Source: Sinorhizobium terangae (GTDB lineage: Bacteria; Pseudomonadota; Alphaproteobacteria; Rhizobiales; Rhizobiaceae). From it: a stretch of DNA of 57,558 nucleotides. The first letter of the stretch is position 1; the number at the start of each line of letters is the position of its first letter. Of this stretch, positions 35,232 to 44,044 are shown in pieces. The stretch is from contig NZ_WITC01000117.1 of the NCBI RefSeq assembly GCF_009601505.1, positions 1-57,558 of the forward strand. Direction: 5' to 3'. The notes under the pieces are model-generated. The model was not told the origin of the DNA and did not search any database. It was given only the letters and a program-made list of their open reading frames with translations. The position numbers and the translations under genes were made by a program.

Positions 35232-37421
35232 TCACCGGTTCGCAACGTTTGTTTGCCTCACGCACGTCTTTGACGTCACGCCCAATCGGTTCTGCAGGCA
35301 ATCCAGGTCCTCGAGGTTTTGTGCCTCGCAGGTCATCGGCGCAACGTCTGTTGTCTCGAGCAACTTATCGACAATGTCGCGGGCATTCGCTGACAGTGAC
35401 CAGTTCATTGGCACCGCGAGTGAGCAGAGATCGAGCGTATAGATGTCGGTCGGCGCCGTCTGGCCGGGAGCGGTTGGCGCCTGCCTGATCAGCAACGTCT
35501 CCAGCCGTTCGCCGTGCGCATTTCGGCTTGAATAGAGCCCCTGTATCGGCCCTAGCATGTCCGGAGCGAAGTTCGCGAACGACGTCGAGCCGGGGCATCC
35601 GTCCTTGGTTGTGGTGTCGCGGCAGGCGATCGGCTTCGAGGGGCCACTCTGCGGCCCCCGGCCCGGCCTGCCGAGAGGCGGGTTCTTGCCGCTGTTGGTG
35701 ATGAGGAGGAAGATCGGCTCAAGTTTGTCGCTCGCGGGCACGATGTTGCCCGACAGGAGCGACTGCGCCAGGTCTCGTAGGATCTCCACGCCGGCCGCGT
35801 CGAAATAGCCGCCATCGACCAGATGCAGCCGTGAGACGTCGGCTGGCATGTTACCCGGCGCACTAATTGTCCCGGCCGGACTGACATAGGGAAAGCGAGC
35901 GCCGTTGAGGATCGCCGTCGACAGGCGCACATCGGCATTGGCGACTGTGTGGAAATCCCAGGCGTCGATCCTGCTTTCGAAGTTCAGGCTGCTGGTCAGG
36001 ATCGGCCGTCCATCCTCCTGCAGCGCGCCGCCAATGAGCCAGATCGGCGTCCAGCTTTGGCGGTCGGACCAAAGGGACAGGAAATCACTCTCCAGGAAAT
36101 CTGCAGAACTGCAGCCGGTCCTTTGGCATGTCTGCGCCCAACCGACTTCCCAGCCGCGCTCCAACGACCAGGCCCGGTCGGGGAGGAAGGAAATCGGGAT
36201 GAAGCGCTGCAGCAGATCCGGGAAGGCGCCGCCCGCCAATGCCGGGCTCAGATAGTCCTGGCCGACGAAGTCGGAGACAGCGCTTGATAGGTCCTTGTTC
36301 GAGCCGCCGGCGACCAGGTCGGGACGGGTCTTGATGGTTGAAAGAAACCCGGCAACGCCAAGGCTGCCTCCCGAGATCGAACTGATGGCGAAGACGTGCT
36401 TGGAGAACCGGCCGGCTGTTTCCTCTTCGAGTTTGGAAAGAACCGTGCCTGTCCAGTATCCGGCGCGGGATGCACCACCGGCGCTGGCAACGAAGATAAT
36501 CGGAATGGGGTTGCTGCCGACGTCGCCGATGCCCGCCCGCCAGGACTCATACGCCCGCGCAAGCGTCAGGCGGTCGCCGATGGCGGCCTGTTGCTGCGCC
36601 GGGTCGCTCGCAGCAAAGCGAATGCCGTGATTGTCCACCACAAGGCTGACGAGAGCAGCGATGATGATAAGCGTCTCGACAACACGAATATGATAGGCGT
36701 CTCCGAGCAGCATCAGCCAGATCAGAACTGGGATGATCAGCGCCGCCGCTATGAGTACCACGGCGACTGGGCCGATTTTGACAGGAATCGTGACGGGATC
36801 GATCGAAACGATCACCATGCCGACAAGCGCGGCGATCAGTCCGCCATAGAGGACGAGCGAGCGTAGCGACGGCCACCGTGTTGGCCTGCCAGACGGCTGC
36901 CGTGCCTGTGTTCGCTTGCTGATCAACCTGTGCGCCCGAGCGGCGAGAAAATTCACCGTCTGCAATCGGAACCAAAGGAACACCAGTAGTCCAAGACCGA
37001 GTAAAGCGAGCACCCAGGTAAGCCATGACGATGACGACTGGACGGTCTGCAAACTCATGAACAGCAGCGCGAACGGAACGATGCTCAACAGGCGGGGCGT
37101 CAAGAGCAGGTACCAATTGTTCTGCCAGTTCTGGCGCTCGTCGAATTTCTCCTGGACGATCACTCGCGCCCAGAACCAGGCCTGCAGGCCAAGAAGGAAG
37201 ACCGACGCACACAGCCAGAAGATCTGCCATGTGAGGGATGGCGTGTGATCCGATTTCACGTCCGTCACGGTGAGGACGAGGTCTTGGCCCTGCGAGGTAA
37301 AGGCAAGGATCGAGCCGGTTCCGGCAACAATCGCGAAGATCAGGAAAAAGCCGCGTGTCTTGAAGAGAACGCTTGCCGAACGTTGCCAAAAGTTGGCCTT
37401 AGATTCTGTCGATCCTGCCAT
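35232..37421 (-). CDS. polytopic membrane patatin-like phospholipase
   Basis: GAGGGGAC precedes the ATG at 37421. The 729-residue protein starts with about seven hydrophobic segments (roughly 23-40, 65-85, 106-123, 133-153, 188-206, 216-238, 246-262). A patatin domain follows: oxyanion-hole strand SAGGASRAG (313-321), nucleophile elbow SSISGGSLG with Ser350 as the likely catalytic residue in an S-x-S-x-G variant, and the DGG of the Ser-Asp dyad in HLVDGGYFD (536-538). Several Cys occur in the second half. Patatins release fatty acids from membrane lipids. Membrane-embedded N-terminal regions are unusual and suggest activity tied to the inner membrane. It is divergently placed relative to the DUF2235-caspase genes, with one small gene in between. 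Confidence 0.85.
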   Translation of the reverse strand: MAGSTESKANFWQRSASVLFKTRGFFLIFAIVAGTGSILAFTSQGQDLVLTVTDVKSDHTPSLTWQIFWLCASVFLLGLQAWFWARVIVQEKFDERQNWQNNWYLLLTPRLLSIVPFALLFMSLQTVQSSSSWLTWVLALLGLGLLVFLWFRLQTVNFLAARAHRLISKRTQARQPSGRPTRWPSLRSLVLYGGLIAALVGMVIVSIDPVTIPVKIGPVAVVLIAAALIIPVLIWLMLLGDAYHIRVVETLIIIAALVSLVVDNHGIRFAASDPAQQQAAIGDRLTLARAYESWRAGIGDVGSNPIPIIFVASAGGASRAGYWTGTVLSKLEEETAGRFSKHVFAISSISGGSLGVAGFLSTIKTRPDLVAGGSNKDLSSAVSDFVGQDYLSPALAGGAFPDLLQRFIPISFLPDRAWSLERGWEVGWAQTCQRTGCSSADFLESDFLSLWSDRQSWTPIWLIGGALQEDGRPILTSSLNFESRIDAWDFHTVANADVRLSTAILNGARFPYVSPAGTISAPGNMPADVSRLHLVDGGYFDAAGVEILRDLAQSLLSGNIVPASDKLEPIFLLITNSGKNPPLGRPGRGPQSGPSKPIACRDTTTKDGCPGSTSFANFAPDMLGPIQGLYSSRNAHGERLETLLIRQAPTAPGQTAPTDIYTLDLCSLAVPMNWSLSANARDIVDKLLETTDVAPMTCEAQNLEDLDCLQNRLGVTSKTCVRQTNVANR

Positions 37422-37579
37422 ACGCGGTCCCCTCGCAAATGGTTTGAATGCCGCGGTCGCGCGGGCTCAAGACCAGGGGAGGAGAGGTCGGAGCCCGACG
37501 GGATGCGCCGTTCGCCCTGCAGCGCCGCGCGCCCTATCGAACGCGCAAAGCTCGCTGCAGCGCTTTAAACATCGTGAAT

Positions 37580-38164
37580 CTATGACTGCCCGGCCGGCGC
37601 CGGAGTCGCTGCTTCTCCAAAGAATATGTAGGCTAAGCCCACAATAAGTGCCACAAAAAGAGGGATAAGATTGATCCACTTTAGTGTATAGTTATATCTG
37701 ATATATTCTATTATGCCGAGAGATGCCGAATCCTCGAACTTCGTTTTTAAATCTGCAGCTACATACTTGCTTTCTACCCAGTCCAAGGGTCGCTTTCGCC
37801 AAACTCCGCGCTGAAGAATGCTGACCTTTTGCCTGTGGACGGTGAAGTATTTATCATAAAAGGTCGATAAAGCAGATGCGGCAAGAGATATGATGCATAT
37901 CGTCACAGTCGATATGGCAATTGCCCACCCCGGCCTCAGCGCGTGTGCGAAGAAGGATGAATTTCCGATAAGCATCACTGAGCCGAACACAGCGAAGTTA
38001 GCCTTGGTAATGTCCAGGACTGTCCGCTCTGTGTCGAAAGATTTGTTGCTCTCATATGTGTACAACTGAACCATTATTCCGACGTCCGTCGGGTCAGCCG
38101 TCGCGTACTCGGTGTGGGCAAGTTTTTCTATGGCGCCTCGGATGTCTTCTTTTGAATTCGGCAT
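37580..38164 (-). CDS. small membrane protein with three hydrophobic segments
   Basis: GGGGGA eight bases upstream supports the ATG at 38164. The 194-residue product has a soluble N-terminal stretch (DIRGAIEKLAHTEYATADPT) and two adjacent hydrophobic segments near 55-75 and 78-98. A loop with YDKYFTVHRQKVSILQRGVW follows, then a helical stretch and a last membrane segment (INLIPLFVALIVGLAYIFFG, about 162-182). The family is not recognised. Its base composition is more A/T-rich than its neighbours, which may mark separate acquisition. It is divergent from the DUF2235 gene with a 234-bp gap that must hold both promoters. The arrangement of two close membrane spans, a helical cytoplasmic loop and a third span resembles effector or sensor subunits of membrane-acting defence systems, but nothing proves this. 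Confidence 0.65.
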   Translation of the reverse strand: MPNSKEDIRGAIEKLAHTEYATADPTDVGIMVQLYTYESNKSFDTERTVLDITKANFAVFGSVMLIGNSSFFAHALRPGWAIAISTVTICIISLAASALSTFYDKYFTVHRQKVSILQRGVWRKRPLDWVESKYVAADLKTKFEDSASLGIIEYIRYNYTLKWINLIPLFVALIVGLAYIFFGEAATPAPAGQS

Positions 38165-38398
38165 CGAAAATAATCCCCCTCGGCCAGGCCGGCGCCGAGT
38201 GGTCGCGATAAAATAGAGTATTTAAGCACCTACTATATCATGGTTGCATTTATAAGCAAGTAGCAATATTCTCTGCGCTCTACCAGTGAGAGCGCCACGA
38301 GATCGTTTGATGAGATGGATGAGGTCGGCGGGTTCACGTCATGCACGCCATCGTCGCGTAGGTTTCCAGTTAGGGATAGGGTATCCGGGGAGGGATAA

Positions 38399-39946
38399 AT
38401 GCATCTGATCGTCTTTTGTGACGGTACCTGGAATACACCTGACCAAATGGACGGTGGCTTGCCAGCGCCGACCAATGTGGTGAAACTCCGCAATGCGCTT
38501 ATGCCCATCGACAAGGATGGGCGGGAGCAGAGGATTTACTACCACCCCGGCGTCGGCACGGACGGCAGTTGGTGGAATCGCATCGCCGGGGGCGGCATGG
38601 GCGATGGGCTCGATAAGAACATTATCAGTGCCTACAACTGGCTAACGCGCAACTATGAAAGCGGAGCGAAGATCTGGCTATTCGGGTTCAGCCGCGGTGC
38701 GTACACCGTTCGAAGTCTCGGCGGAATGATTTCACGTTGCGGCCTATTGCGTACCCCTGGCATACGGGAGGAGGTGATTTGGTCAGCTATTGACGATCTC
38801 TTTGCAATCTATCGCACTCCGGAACAGAAAGCCAAGGCGGTGGTCGCTACGGGCACGCTGCCTTTCCACGAGCGAGAGAGTGGCCAGGCCTGCAAACATT
38901 CCATTCCGATACACTTCATTGGCGTATGGGATACTGTCGGCGCGCTCGGTGTGCCGGATGACCTGGCGCTCCTCAATTTGATTGACGACCCGGCCAAGCA
39001 TCAGTTTCACGATACGGACCTGAGCCCTATCGTCGCGAACGCCCGGCATGCCGTCGCAATAGACGAAATGCGGCAGAGTTTCACGCCAACAATGTGGACC
39101 AACGTGGATGAAAACCCGGCCGTGCGACAGGTCTGGTTTCCGGGGGTCCATTGCGATGTCGGCGGCGGGTACGGTCGTTGCGGCCTGTCCGACCAGGCGC
39201 TCAAATGGATGATCGACGAGGCGGCACGTCTGGGGCTGAATTTCCGGGAGAGCCTTGATAGCCACCTCGCCGCTGATCCGCTGGGCCAGTTGCATGATTC
39301 TGTGACCGGTGTGTTCAAGTCGCTGAAGACGCGGCCACGCGAAGTCCCTCTCTTCTCGGAAGAGAACGCCCTGCTTCACAAATCAGCGCTGGATCGCCAC
39401 AAGAACCCACCGCTGGCGCAAGGGGATTATTGGACGACGAAATGCCCGCTTGAAGGGCAAGCCGCAACCGTCGATGTTTTCGCCCGCGATCGCTGGAACT
39501 TTACCGGCCTCTATCTCGAGGCGGGAGTCCGTTATCAGTTCTCAGCGGCCGGTGAATGGATGGACAGTGGGATTAGCTGCGGGCCGCAAGGAACTCGCGA
39601 CGGCAAGTTCCACCTCGGTGAAGTCGTGCAGATGGCCTCCTCAATTTGGGGAGAAGGCGAGGCGCTTTACAGCAAGCTGAGTGGCAATCACCAAATTGAT
39701 TTCTGGTATACGCGGCGGGAAGAGGGCGCCGACTGGTTTGCGCTGATTGGCTTCGTCGCGAACGGTGTCTTGCCGACAGCCGATCCACAGACGAAAGCGA
39801 ACTTTGCATCTCATGAGGTCTTCGTGATCGGTGAGAAAGCGAGCTTTAGGCCATCGAAGAGCGGCTATCTTTACGCTTTTGCCAACGATGCCTGGCAAGC
39901 CTACGACAACAATCGCGGAAGCGTGAAGCTGACGGTGGCGCGGTGA
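38399..39946 (+). CDS. DUF2235 alpha/beta-hydrolase with PA-I-like C-terminal domain
   Basis: GGGGAGGGATAA leads into the ATG. The 515-residue protein begins with LIVFCDGTWNTPD, the usual DUF2235 opening, and has the nucleophile elbow WLFGFSRGAYTVRSL with Ser98. An HFIGVWDTVGALGVP strand (about 170-185) and a WFPGVHCDVGGGY region (about 245-257) supply the likely Asp and His. DUF2235 includes type VI phospholipase effectors of the Tle1 group. The C-terminal 155 residues (about 355-515) form a separate beta domain starting AATVDVFARDRWNFTGLYLE and including GKFHLGEVVQMAS and a YAFANDAWQAYDNNRGSVKL end. This resembles the PA-IL galactose-binding lectin fold. No signal peptide. A decayed paralogue lies at 32543-32983. 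Confidence 0.88.
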   Translation: MHLIVFCDGTWNTPDQMDGGLPAPTNVVKLRNALMPIDKDGREQRIYYHPGVGTDGSWWNRIAGGGMGDGLDKNIISAYNWLTRNYESGAKIWLFGFSRGAYTVRSLGGMISRCGLLRTPGIREEVIWSAIDDLFAIYRTPEQKAKAVVATGTLPFHERESGQACKHSIPIHFIGVWDTVGALGVPDDLALLNLIDDPAKHQFHDTDLSPIVANARHAVAIDEMRQSFTPTMWTNVDENPAVRQVWFPGVHCDVGGGYGRCGLSDQALKWMIDEAARLGLNFRESLDSHLAADPLGQLHDSVTGVFKSLKTRPREVPLFSEENALLHKSALDRHKNPPLAQGDYWTTKCPLEGQAATVDVFARDRWNFTGLYLEAGVRYQFSAAGEWMDSGISCGPQGTRDGKFHLGEVVQMASSIWGEGEALYSKLSGNHQIDFWYTRREEGADWFALIGFVANGVLPTADPQTKANFASHEVFVIGEKASFRPSKSGYLYAFANDAWQAYDNNRGSVKLTVAR

Positions 39947-40117
39947 CGCGGTGGCAGTTGGAGAGCACTTCATGGATGGCAATCCATTTCACTCGGGCGT
40001 TAATGATGCAACACGGATGCCTGTGCCGGTGTGAAGGCCAGCCTGCGTATGTCTCACCGGTGAACTGACCAAGACGCACATCTGGTTCTGGGGTACGTGA
40101 TTGGGGAGTCGATGATC

Positions 40118-40531
40118 ATGCGAGTTTTTGTCGGGGCTAGCATCGTGGCTATCGCAAGCGCGGCGAATGCCGGGCCGATAGAGGATGCGCAATCAACGCT
40201 AACGGGCGGCGACGTGCGCGAATGGCTCTCCGCGGGAATTACCAGCTGGATGTCGTCCGATCCAGCGTGCGCCTCCGGCGAGGTATATTCCTTTAAGTCG
40301 GACGGCACTGTCACCATTCGGACCTGCATCGATTCGATGTGGCAGAAGCGGTCGGAAGAATGGTCTCTGAAGCAGCAGAACCCGCTCGATATTGAGATTA
40401 CGATCGGTCCTGACAGCTACTTGCTTCTGTTCGCCATGGCAGGTCAACAGCAGCAGATGATCCTGAGGAAGCTTGCAGATTCGAAAGTGGATCCGACGGT
40501 AGACCGAGAGTTCTACCTATCGGAAGACTGA
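40118..40531 (+). CDS. small exported protein, first gene of the caspase operon
   Basis: Two ATGs six bases apart follow GGGGAG; the one at 40118 has the better spacing and gives a clean signal peptide MRVFVGASIVAIASAANA. The mature protein of about 119 residues has SSDPACASGEVYSFKSDGTV and CIDSMWQKRSEEWSLKQ with one Cys pair. The pattern is like small periplasmic lipocalin-type proteins (a GxYxFxxDGTVT strand before a WxL strand). I do not recognise the family. The gap to the next gene is 2 bp, so they are co-transcribed. The DUF2235 gene ends 171 bp upstream and could share the transcript. Confidence 0.75.
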   Translation: MRVFVGASIVAIASAANAGPIEDAQSTLTGGDVREWLSAGITSWMSSDPACASGEVYSFKSDGTVTIRTCIDSMWQKRSEEWSLKQQNPLDIEITIGPDSYLLLFAMAGQQQQMILRKLADSKVDPTVDREFYLSED

Positions 40532-40533
40532 CG

Positions 40534-40968
40534 ATGGATGATCGCCAAAAATGGTATTGGGATCTTGGGTTCAAGATAGTCGGGCCGCTGCTTACGGTGG
40601 CCGGGATATTGGTCGGGGTGTGGCAGTTCAATATTGGCGAGGAGCGCAAAGCCATTTACGAGCATGCATCCGCTCTCTGGCTCAAGCGACTGGATACCTA
40701 CAGTGACGTCGCAAAACTCGCCGGCTCGATTGCGGCTGCGCCCGGCGGGCAGCCGGCGCAGTCCGATATCAATGCGTTCTTAGCGGCCTATTGGGGCGAC
40801 ATGATCTTGGTTGAGGACACCGAAGTCGAACGAACCATGATCGCATTTCGCACTGAAATCGAGGATTTCAAGCGGGGGCGCAGCAACACCGATCGTCTTA
40901 AGCAACGCGCCGACCACCTGATGAAATCGCTGAGGCAATCGCTCGAAGCCCGCGAGCCACAGCCATGA
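40534..40968 (+). CDS. small single-pass membrane protein of the caspase operon
   Basis: The 144 residues begin with a short polar N terminus, one membrane segment (about 14-31, KIVGPLLTVAGILVGVWQF), and a helical cytoplasmic part rich in charged residues. That part includes ALWLKRLDTYSDVAKLAGSI, an acidic VEDTEVERTMIAFRTEIEDF stretch and a C-terminal basic helix. The pattern of one N-terminal span followed by a helical bundle occurs in many small accessory membrane proteins of conflict systems. The family is unknown. Its stop overlaps the caspase start by four bases (ATGA), which suggests the two are made in a fixed ratio. Confidence 0.75.
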   Translation: MDDRQKWYWDLGFKIVGPLLTVAGILVGVWQFNIGEERKAIYEHASALWLKRLDTYSDVAKLAGSIAAAPGGQPAQSDINAFLAAYWGDMILVEDTEVERTMIAFRTEIEDFKRGRSNTDRLKQRADHLMKSLRQSLEAREPQP

Positions 40969-42389
40969 GGCTTCGAGTCTCTCACACGCTCCGCTTTGTG
41001 TCCTTGGTAATGGCCATACTTAACCCTGCGCCAACCCAAGCCGATGAGGAGCAATTTGCGCTCTATTTCGTGGCCATCGGCTCATCCCACTACGCTGAAC
41101 CAGACACGCCGTTCACCAACGGCTTTCCGCGTATATACGGTGCGAACAAGAGCGCGCGCTTTGTGGCAAAAAGGCTTCTGTCCGGTGGTGCTCGATATGG
41201 CGTCCAACTTACCTCGGCGGCTGGGAGGTTCATCTCCGTCCGTGACATTCACGGCGCCATCGACGATGTTCTCGCCAGGATGGCGCTGGACGCACCTGCT
41301 AATCCGCTTTTCGTCTTCTATTTCGCAGGCCACGGGATTTCGGAAGGCGTGGCATGGAGTCAGTTCCTGGTCCCGGGCGATTTTCTCTATGATGGCAATC
41401 TGGCGGACAAAGAAATCGAACGCCTCGCCCATTCGGCACTCACCGCCGGTAATCTAGCGGAGCGGCTGAACACGGTGGAGGGTCGCTACCTGGCGATATT
41501 GGATGCCTGCTATGAAGGGCAAGAGGCTAATTTTGACCGGCCAGTGCTGACAGGGTCGGCTATCGAGAGTCTCAAGCAAGTGGCTTCAGTCTTGCGCTTC
41601 ATGAACGAGTTTCACCAGGAAAGCCCAGTGTTATTTTCGACTACTCCCGGGTCTGTCGCACGCACGGTTGCAGATCCCACCGGAAGCAGCCCGGACCACA
41701 TCGCTCCACTTGCGCGCCGCATCACCCTTCTCCTTGACGCCACAGCGGAAGGCAGCAGATCACTAAGCCTTTCGCAATTTATTGCTGCCATGAGAGCAAC
41801 AGATCTGGATCCGGCAACGAAGCCGGTCATCACTCTCGCCACGCCGGCTGGCGATTGGGATCGGTCCTTCCTCGTGTTTTCGTCGCCAAAGGGCTTGATT
41901 GATGAACGTGTGGGAACGGCAGAGCAAGGCGTCCTGTGCTGTCAGACGCGCCCACTCGCTCGTCCGCGCGAGCGGACGGTAGCGGGCAGCGTCGTGGTTG
42001 AAGCGGAGCGAGGGGAGTACATCACGGAGGGCAAGACGATCCGCTTCACAGGTGAACTCACGATGGCAGTGCCAGAGCCAGGCACGGTCGAGCTGACATT
42101 CCGATATCAGGGTGAGGATTGGGAGCTAATCTTCGATGCGCCAGACCAAGACCGGCTTGCTGAAGTTTTGTATGACGGGGCTGGGCGTTATCCCTTTTCG
42201 GGTCCGGGCCAACCTGGGGTGTCGATTTCCGTTGGATCTCGAGGCTGCAACGAAGTCCATGGAAGCTTTCAAATTGAGCGGCTTGAAGAGACGGATGGCC
42301 AGATCAGCGCTTTCACCGCCGCCTTTGAACAGTATTGCGACGACAATACAAGTCCGATTAAGGGAAAGGTTCGGATCCCAGGAGGCTGA
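40965..42389 (+). CDS. exported caspase-like (C14) protease with beta-rich C terminus
   Basis: The 474-residue protein has a signal peptide ending at about residue 27 (LNPAPTQADEEQ). A caspase-fold domain follows at about 30-290. The catalytic His lies in FVFYFAGHGISEG (His123) and the catalytic Cys in YLAILDACYEGQE (Cys182), with the usual DAC context and about 59 residues between them. FSTTPGSVARTVADPTGS and ITLLLDATAEGSRSLSLSQF belong to the second half of the fold. A CC pair near residue 325 precedes a domain of about 130 residues with TVAGSVVVEAERGEYITEG and strands ending in SRGCNEVHGSFQIERLEE. The signal peptide predicts a periplasmic or secreted protease, unlike the cytoplasmic caspase-like proteins of known defence systems. 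Confidence 0.88.
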   Translation: MRLRVSHTLRFVSLVMAILNPAPTQADEEQFALYFVAIGSSHYAEPDTPFTNGFPRIYGANKSARFVAKRLLSGGARYGVQLTSAAGRFISVRDIHGAIDDVLARMALDAPANPLFVFYFAGHGISEGVAWSQFLVPGDFLYDGNLADKEIERLAHSALTAGNLAERLNTVEGRYLAILDACYEGQEANFDRPVLTGSAIESLKQVASVLRFMNEFHQESPVLFSTTPGSVARTVADPTGSSPDHIAPLARRITLLLDATAEGSRSLSLSQFIAAMRATDLDPATKPVITLATPAGDWDRSFLVFSSPKGLIDERVGTAEQGVLCCQTRPLARPRERTVAGSVVVEAERGEYITEGKTIRFTGELTMAVPEPGTVELTFRYQGEDWELIFDAPDQDRLAEVLYDGAGRYPFSGPGQPGVSISVGSRGCNEVHGSFQIERLEETDGQISAFTAAFEQYCDDNTSPIKGKVRIPGG

Positions 42390-42391
42390 CC

Positions 42392-42559
42392 GTGACGCTA
42401 CTGGACGCCGGTGAGATCGCAAATCTACAGTTGCGGAAGCGCGACAACCGGAATCGCTATCATGTGCAGCGCCTCGTTGAATGTTCTCGTTATGTGCTAA
42501 AAGGATCGCATAATGTATCGACCGGAACCGGATGCGGGGGTCCAGCAGTGGACGTGTGA
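42392..42559 (+). pseudogene. fourth gene of the caspase operon, cut short
   Basis: AGGAGG in the last codons of the caspase gene lies seven bases before a GTG at 42392, an excellent ribosome binding site. The frame reads MTLLDAGEIANLQLRKRDNR then NRYHVQRLVECSRYVLK, a plausible protein start. It then enters the 20-bp repeat at 42502 and a low-quality tail, and stops after 55 codons. The likely explanation is that the gene was truncated when the element whose end is this repeat inserted. What the full gene encoded cannot be told. Confidence 0.55.
42502..42521 (+). repeat. 20-bp direct repeat, left copy (transposon end-like)
   Basis: AGGATCGCATAATGTATCGA is repeated exactly at 48092-48111 in the same orientation, 5.6 kb away. 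Its inverse complement (starting TCGATACATTATGCGAT) resembles repeats at the ends of Tn5053/TniA-type transposons, and a TniA-like gene fragment lies between the copies at 45645-46075. It marks the point where the caspase-operon gene is cut. Confidence 0.6.
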
Positions 42560-42631
42560 AAATTCGAAAATCGGAGAGTGAAGCAACCGTGCATCCAGTT
42601 AGGCGGTGGCGACGTGCGCGCTTCGCAAAAG

Positions 42632-42684
42632 CCGGACATTGGTTCCGCTAAATCCCGGACAGCCGTTTCACTAAAGTCCGGACA
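42632..42684. repeat. three CCGGACA repeats at an IS21 end
   Basis: CCGGACA occurs at 42632, 42655 and 42678, each 23 bases apart, just downstream of the istB remnant. Regularly spaced short repeats of this kind are typical of IS21 element ends, where the transposase binds. The opposite IS21 end was not found, consistent with the gene being truncated. Confidence 0.5.
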
Positions 42685-42720
42685 GTTTGACGAGGTTGGT
42701 CCTCGGCGGCCTGGTTACCA

Positions 42721-43343
42721 TCAGGGCTGATTGATTTCGCCGTTTTCTGCAGCCGTCAAGAGGGGAGCGCTTTTTTGCTTTCGCATGCTCTCGCCGCGGA
42801 GGGAGGGTGATGCGGTCAGCATTGTGCACGATACGATCGAGTATGGCGTCGGCGACCGTGCTGTCGGCAATAAGGTCGTGCCAGCTCGCCATGGGGACCT
42901 GGGCTGTGAGCAGCGTGGATTTTCTCTGATAACGCTCCTCGACGATTTCGAAGAGGTGGAAGCGCTGCTGATCGGAGAGCGCATGTGTTCCAAAGTCATC
43001 GAGGATGAGGAGCTGGACGCGGGTGAGCTTGTCGATGAGGCGAGGGAAAGAGCCATCGCGGCGGGCAAGCGCGAGATCCTGGAACATGCGCGGCACGCGC
43101 ACGTAGAGCACGGAGTGACCGGGCCTGGCCGCTTGCCTGCCGAAGGCACATGCCAGCCATGACTTTCCGGTGCCAGTGTGGCCGGTGATGATCAGGCCCT
43201 CATGGGCGGTGAGCCACTGCCCCTGGGCTAGCGCCATGGTGTTGCGCCGGTCGAGACCGCGGGCGGCGGCGAAGTCGATATCTTCGATACAGGCCTGGCA
43301 AAGCGTACCTTGGCGGAGGGCGAGCCGGTTACGGATGCGCTTG
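42721..43343 (-). pseudogene. istB: IS21 helper ATPase (IstB), 5'-truncated and frameshifted
   Basis: IDFAAARGLDRRNTMALAQG, then Walker A ITGHTGTGKSWLACAFG and Walker B VQLLILDDFGTHALS, then VADAILDRIVHNADRI identify the IstB AAA+ ATPase. The first 60-70 residues are missing: upstream of 43343 the sequence belongs to an IS1380 element. Near 42820 the reading frame shifts, because the normal LRGESMRKQKSAPLL ending lies in another frame than the ATPase core. No IstA transposase is present. The gene is thus a doubly damaged remnant. Confidence 0.85.
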
Positions 43344-43762
43344 TCGGCACATTGTCGATTGCGACGCCAGATCCCGACCCGAAGGGGGTGCATCCTGGGC
43401 CATCTTGAAGATCGGATCGGAGCGCAGCCGGTTGGCATCATTGCCGTCCTCATAACCGGCGGCAATCATCTTCATGCGGAAGCCGATCATATCGGCCAGG
43501 CTGTGGACGACCTGGTCCGGGCAACGCGGATCATCGATGCAGCGTGCCAGACGCTCCGCCACCCGCACCGATTCTCCACCTCGGCCAGAGCCAGAACGCC
43601 ACTGTTGGACGACAGCATGCCGCCGTCGAAACGGTCGACGACGGACTTGCCTTCGACAGATGACAAACCGCTCAGCGCAGCGTAGGACCGTTCATGGCGG
43701 GTGTGGTCTCCGGAAATGATTAGGATCGGCATAAGCAAAAAACAAAATCCTACGTCTTTCAA
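43340..43762 (-). pseudogene. IS1380-family transposase fragment
   Basis: Two frames join to give the N-terminal part of an IS1380 transposase: RFDGGMLSSNSGVLALAEVE in the first, RVAERLARCIDDPRCPDQVV and MIAAGYEDGNDANRLRSDP in the second, with a frame change near 43560. The copy ends at SGRDLASQSTMCR, where istB begins, so most of the catalytic domain is absent. The sequence 43770-43800 (AAGCCC...GGGCTT inverted repeat) looks like the element's terminal region. Confidence 0.8.
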
Positions 43763-43807
43763 CGGCTTGCACTAAATCCGCCAAGCCCATGAATTATCCG
43801 GGCTTAG

Positions 43808-44044
43808 CTAGTCGAGGACCTCTGGCTCGCCAATGCACAATGCCGCAAGTATACAACTTACCCAGCCTTTAACAACCAATAAGCTTTGGTCGGAGTAGTC
43901 CTTGTCAGCGTCTAGGGTGACGGCTGGAGCTGGAGCGGTCATTACAATGGCCAACGCCGTGGCAGCAAGTATCGTTCGTGGCCAGTGAGAGCGCAATTTC
44001 AGGAGCCTTGAGCGCGCCACAGCGTCTTTTTCTGAGGTAGGCAT
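43808..44044 (-). CDS. small predicted exported protein
   Basis: ATG at 44044 is preceded by AAAGGAAAACGAAAA, a good ribosome binding site. The 78 residues have a basic N terminus, a hydrophobic core (TILAATALAIVMTAPAPAVT, about 29-48) that looks like a signal peptide, and a short mature part with two Cys (VSCILAALCIGEPEVLD). Family unknown. It lies between insertion-sequence remnants, so it could be a passenger gene or the end of a larger lost gene. Confidence 0.45.
   Translation of the reverse strand: MPTSEKDAVARSRLLKLRSHWPRTILAATALAIVMTAPAPAVTLDADKDYSDQSLLVVKGWVSCILAALCIGEPEVLD

Noticed and set aside
39972..39987. ATGGAT/ATCCAT inverted repeat after the DUF2235 gene
   Set aside because: Six A/T-containing base pairs with no T tract are too weak to call a terminator.
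32025..42389. a type VI secretion locus
   Set aside because: Effector-like genes (DUF2235, patatin, wall hydrolase) are present, but none of the sheath, tube, spike or membrane-core genes is seen in the window.
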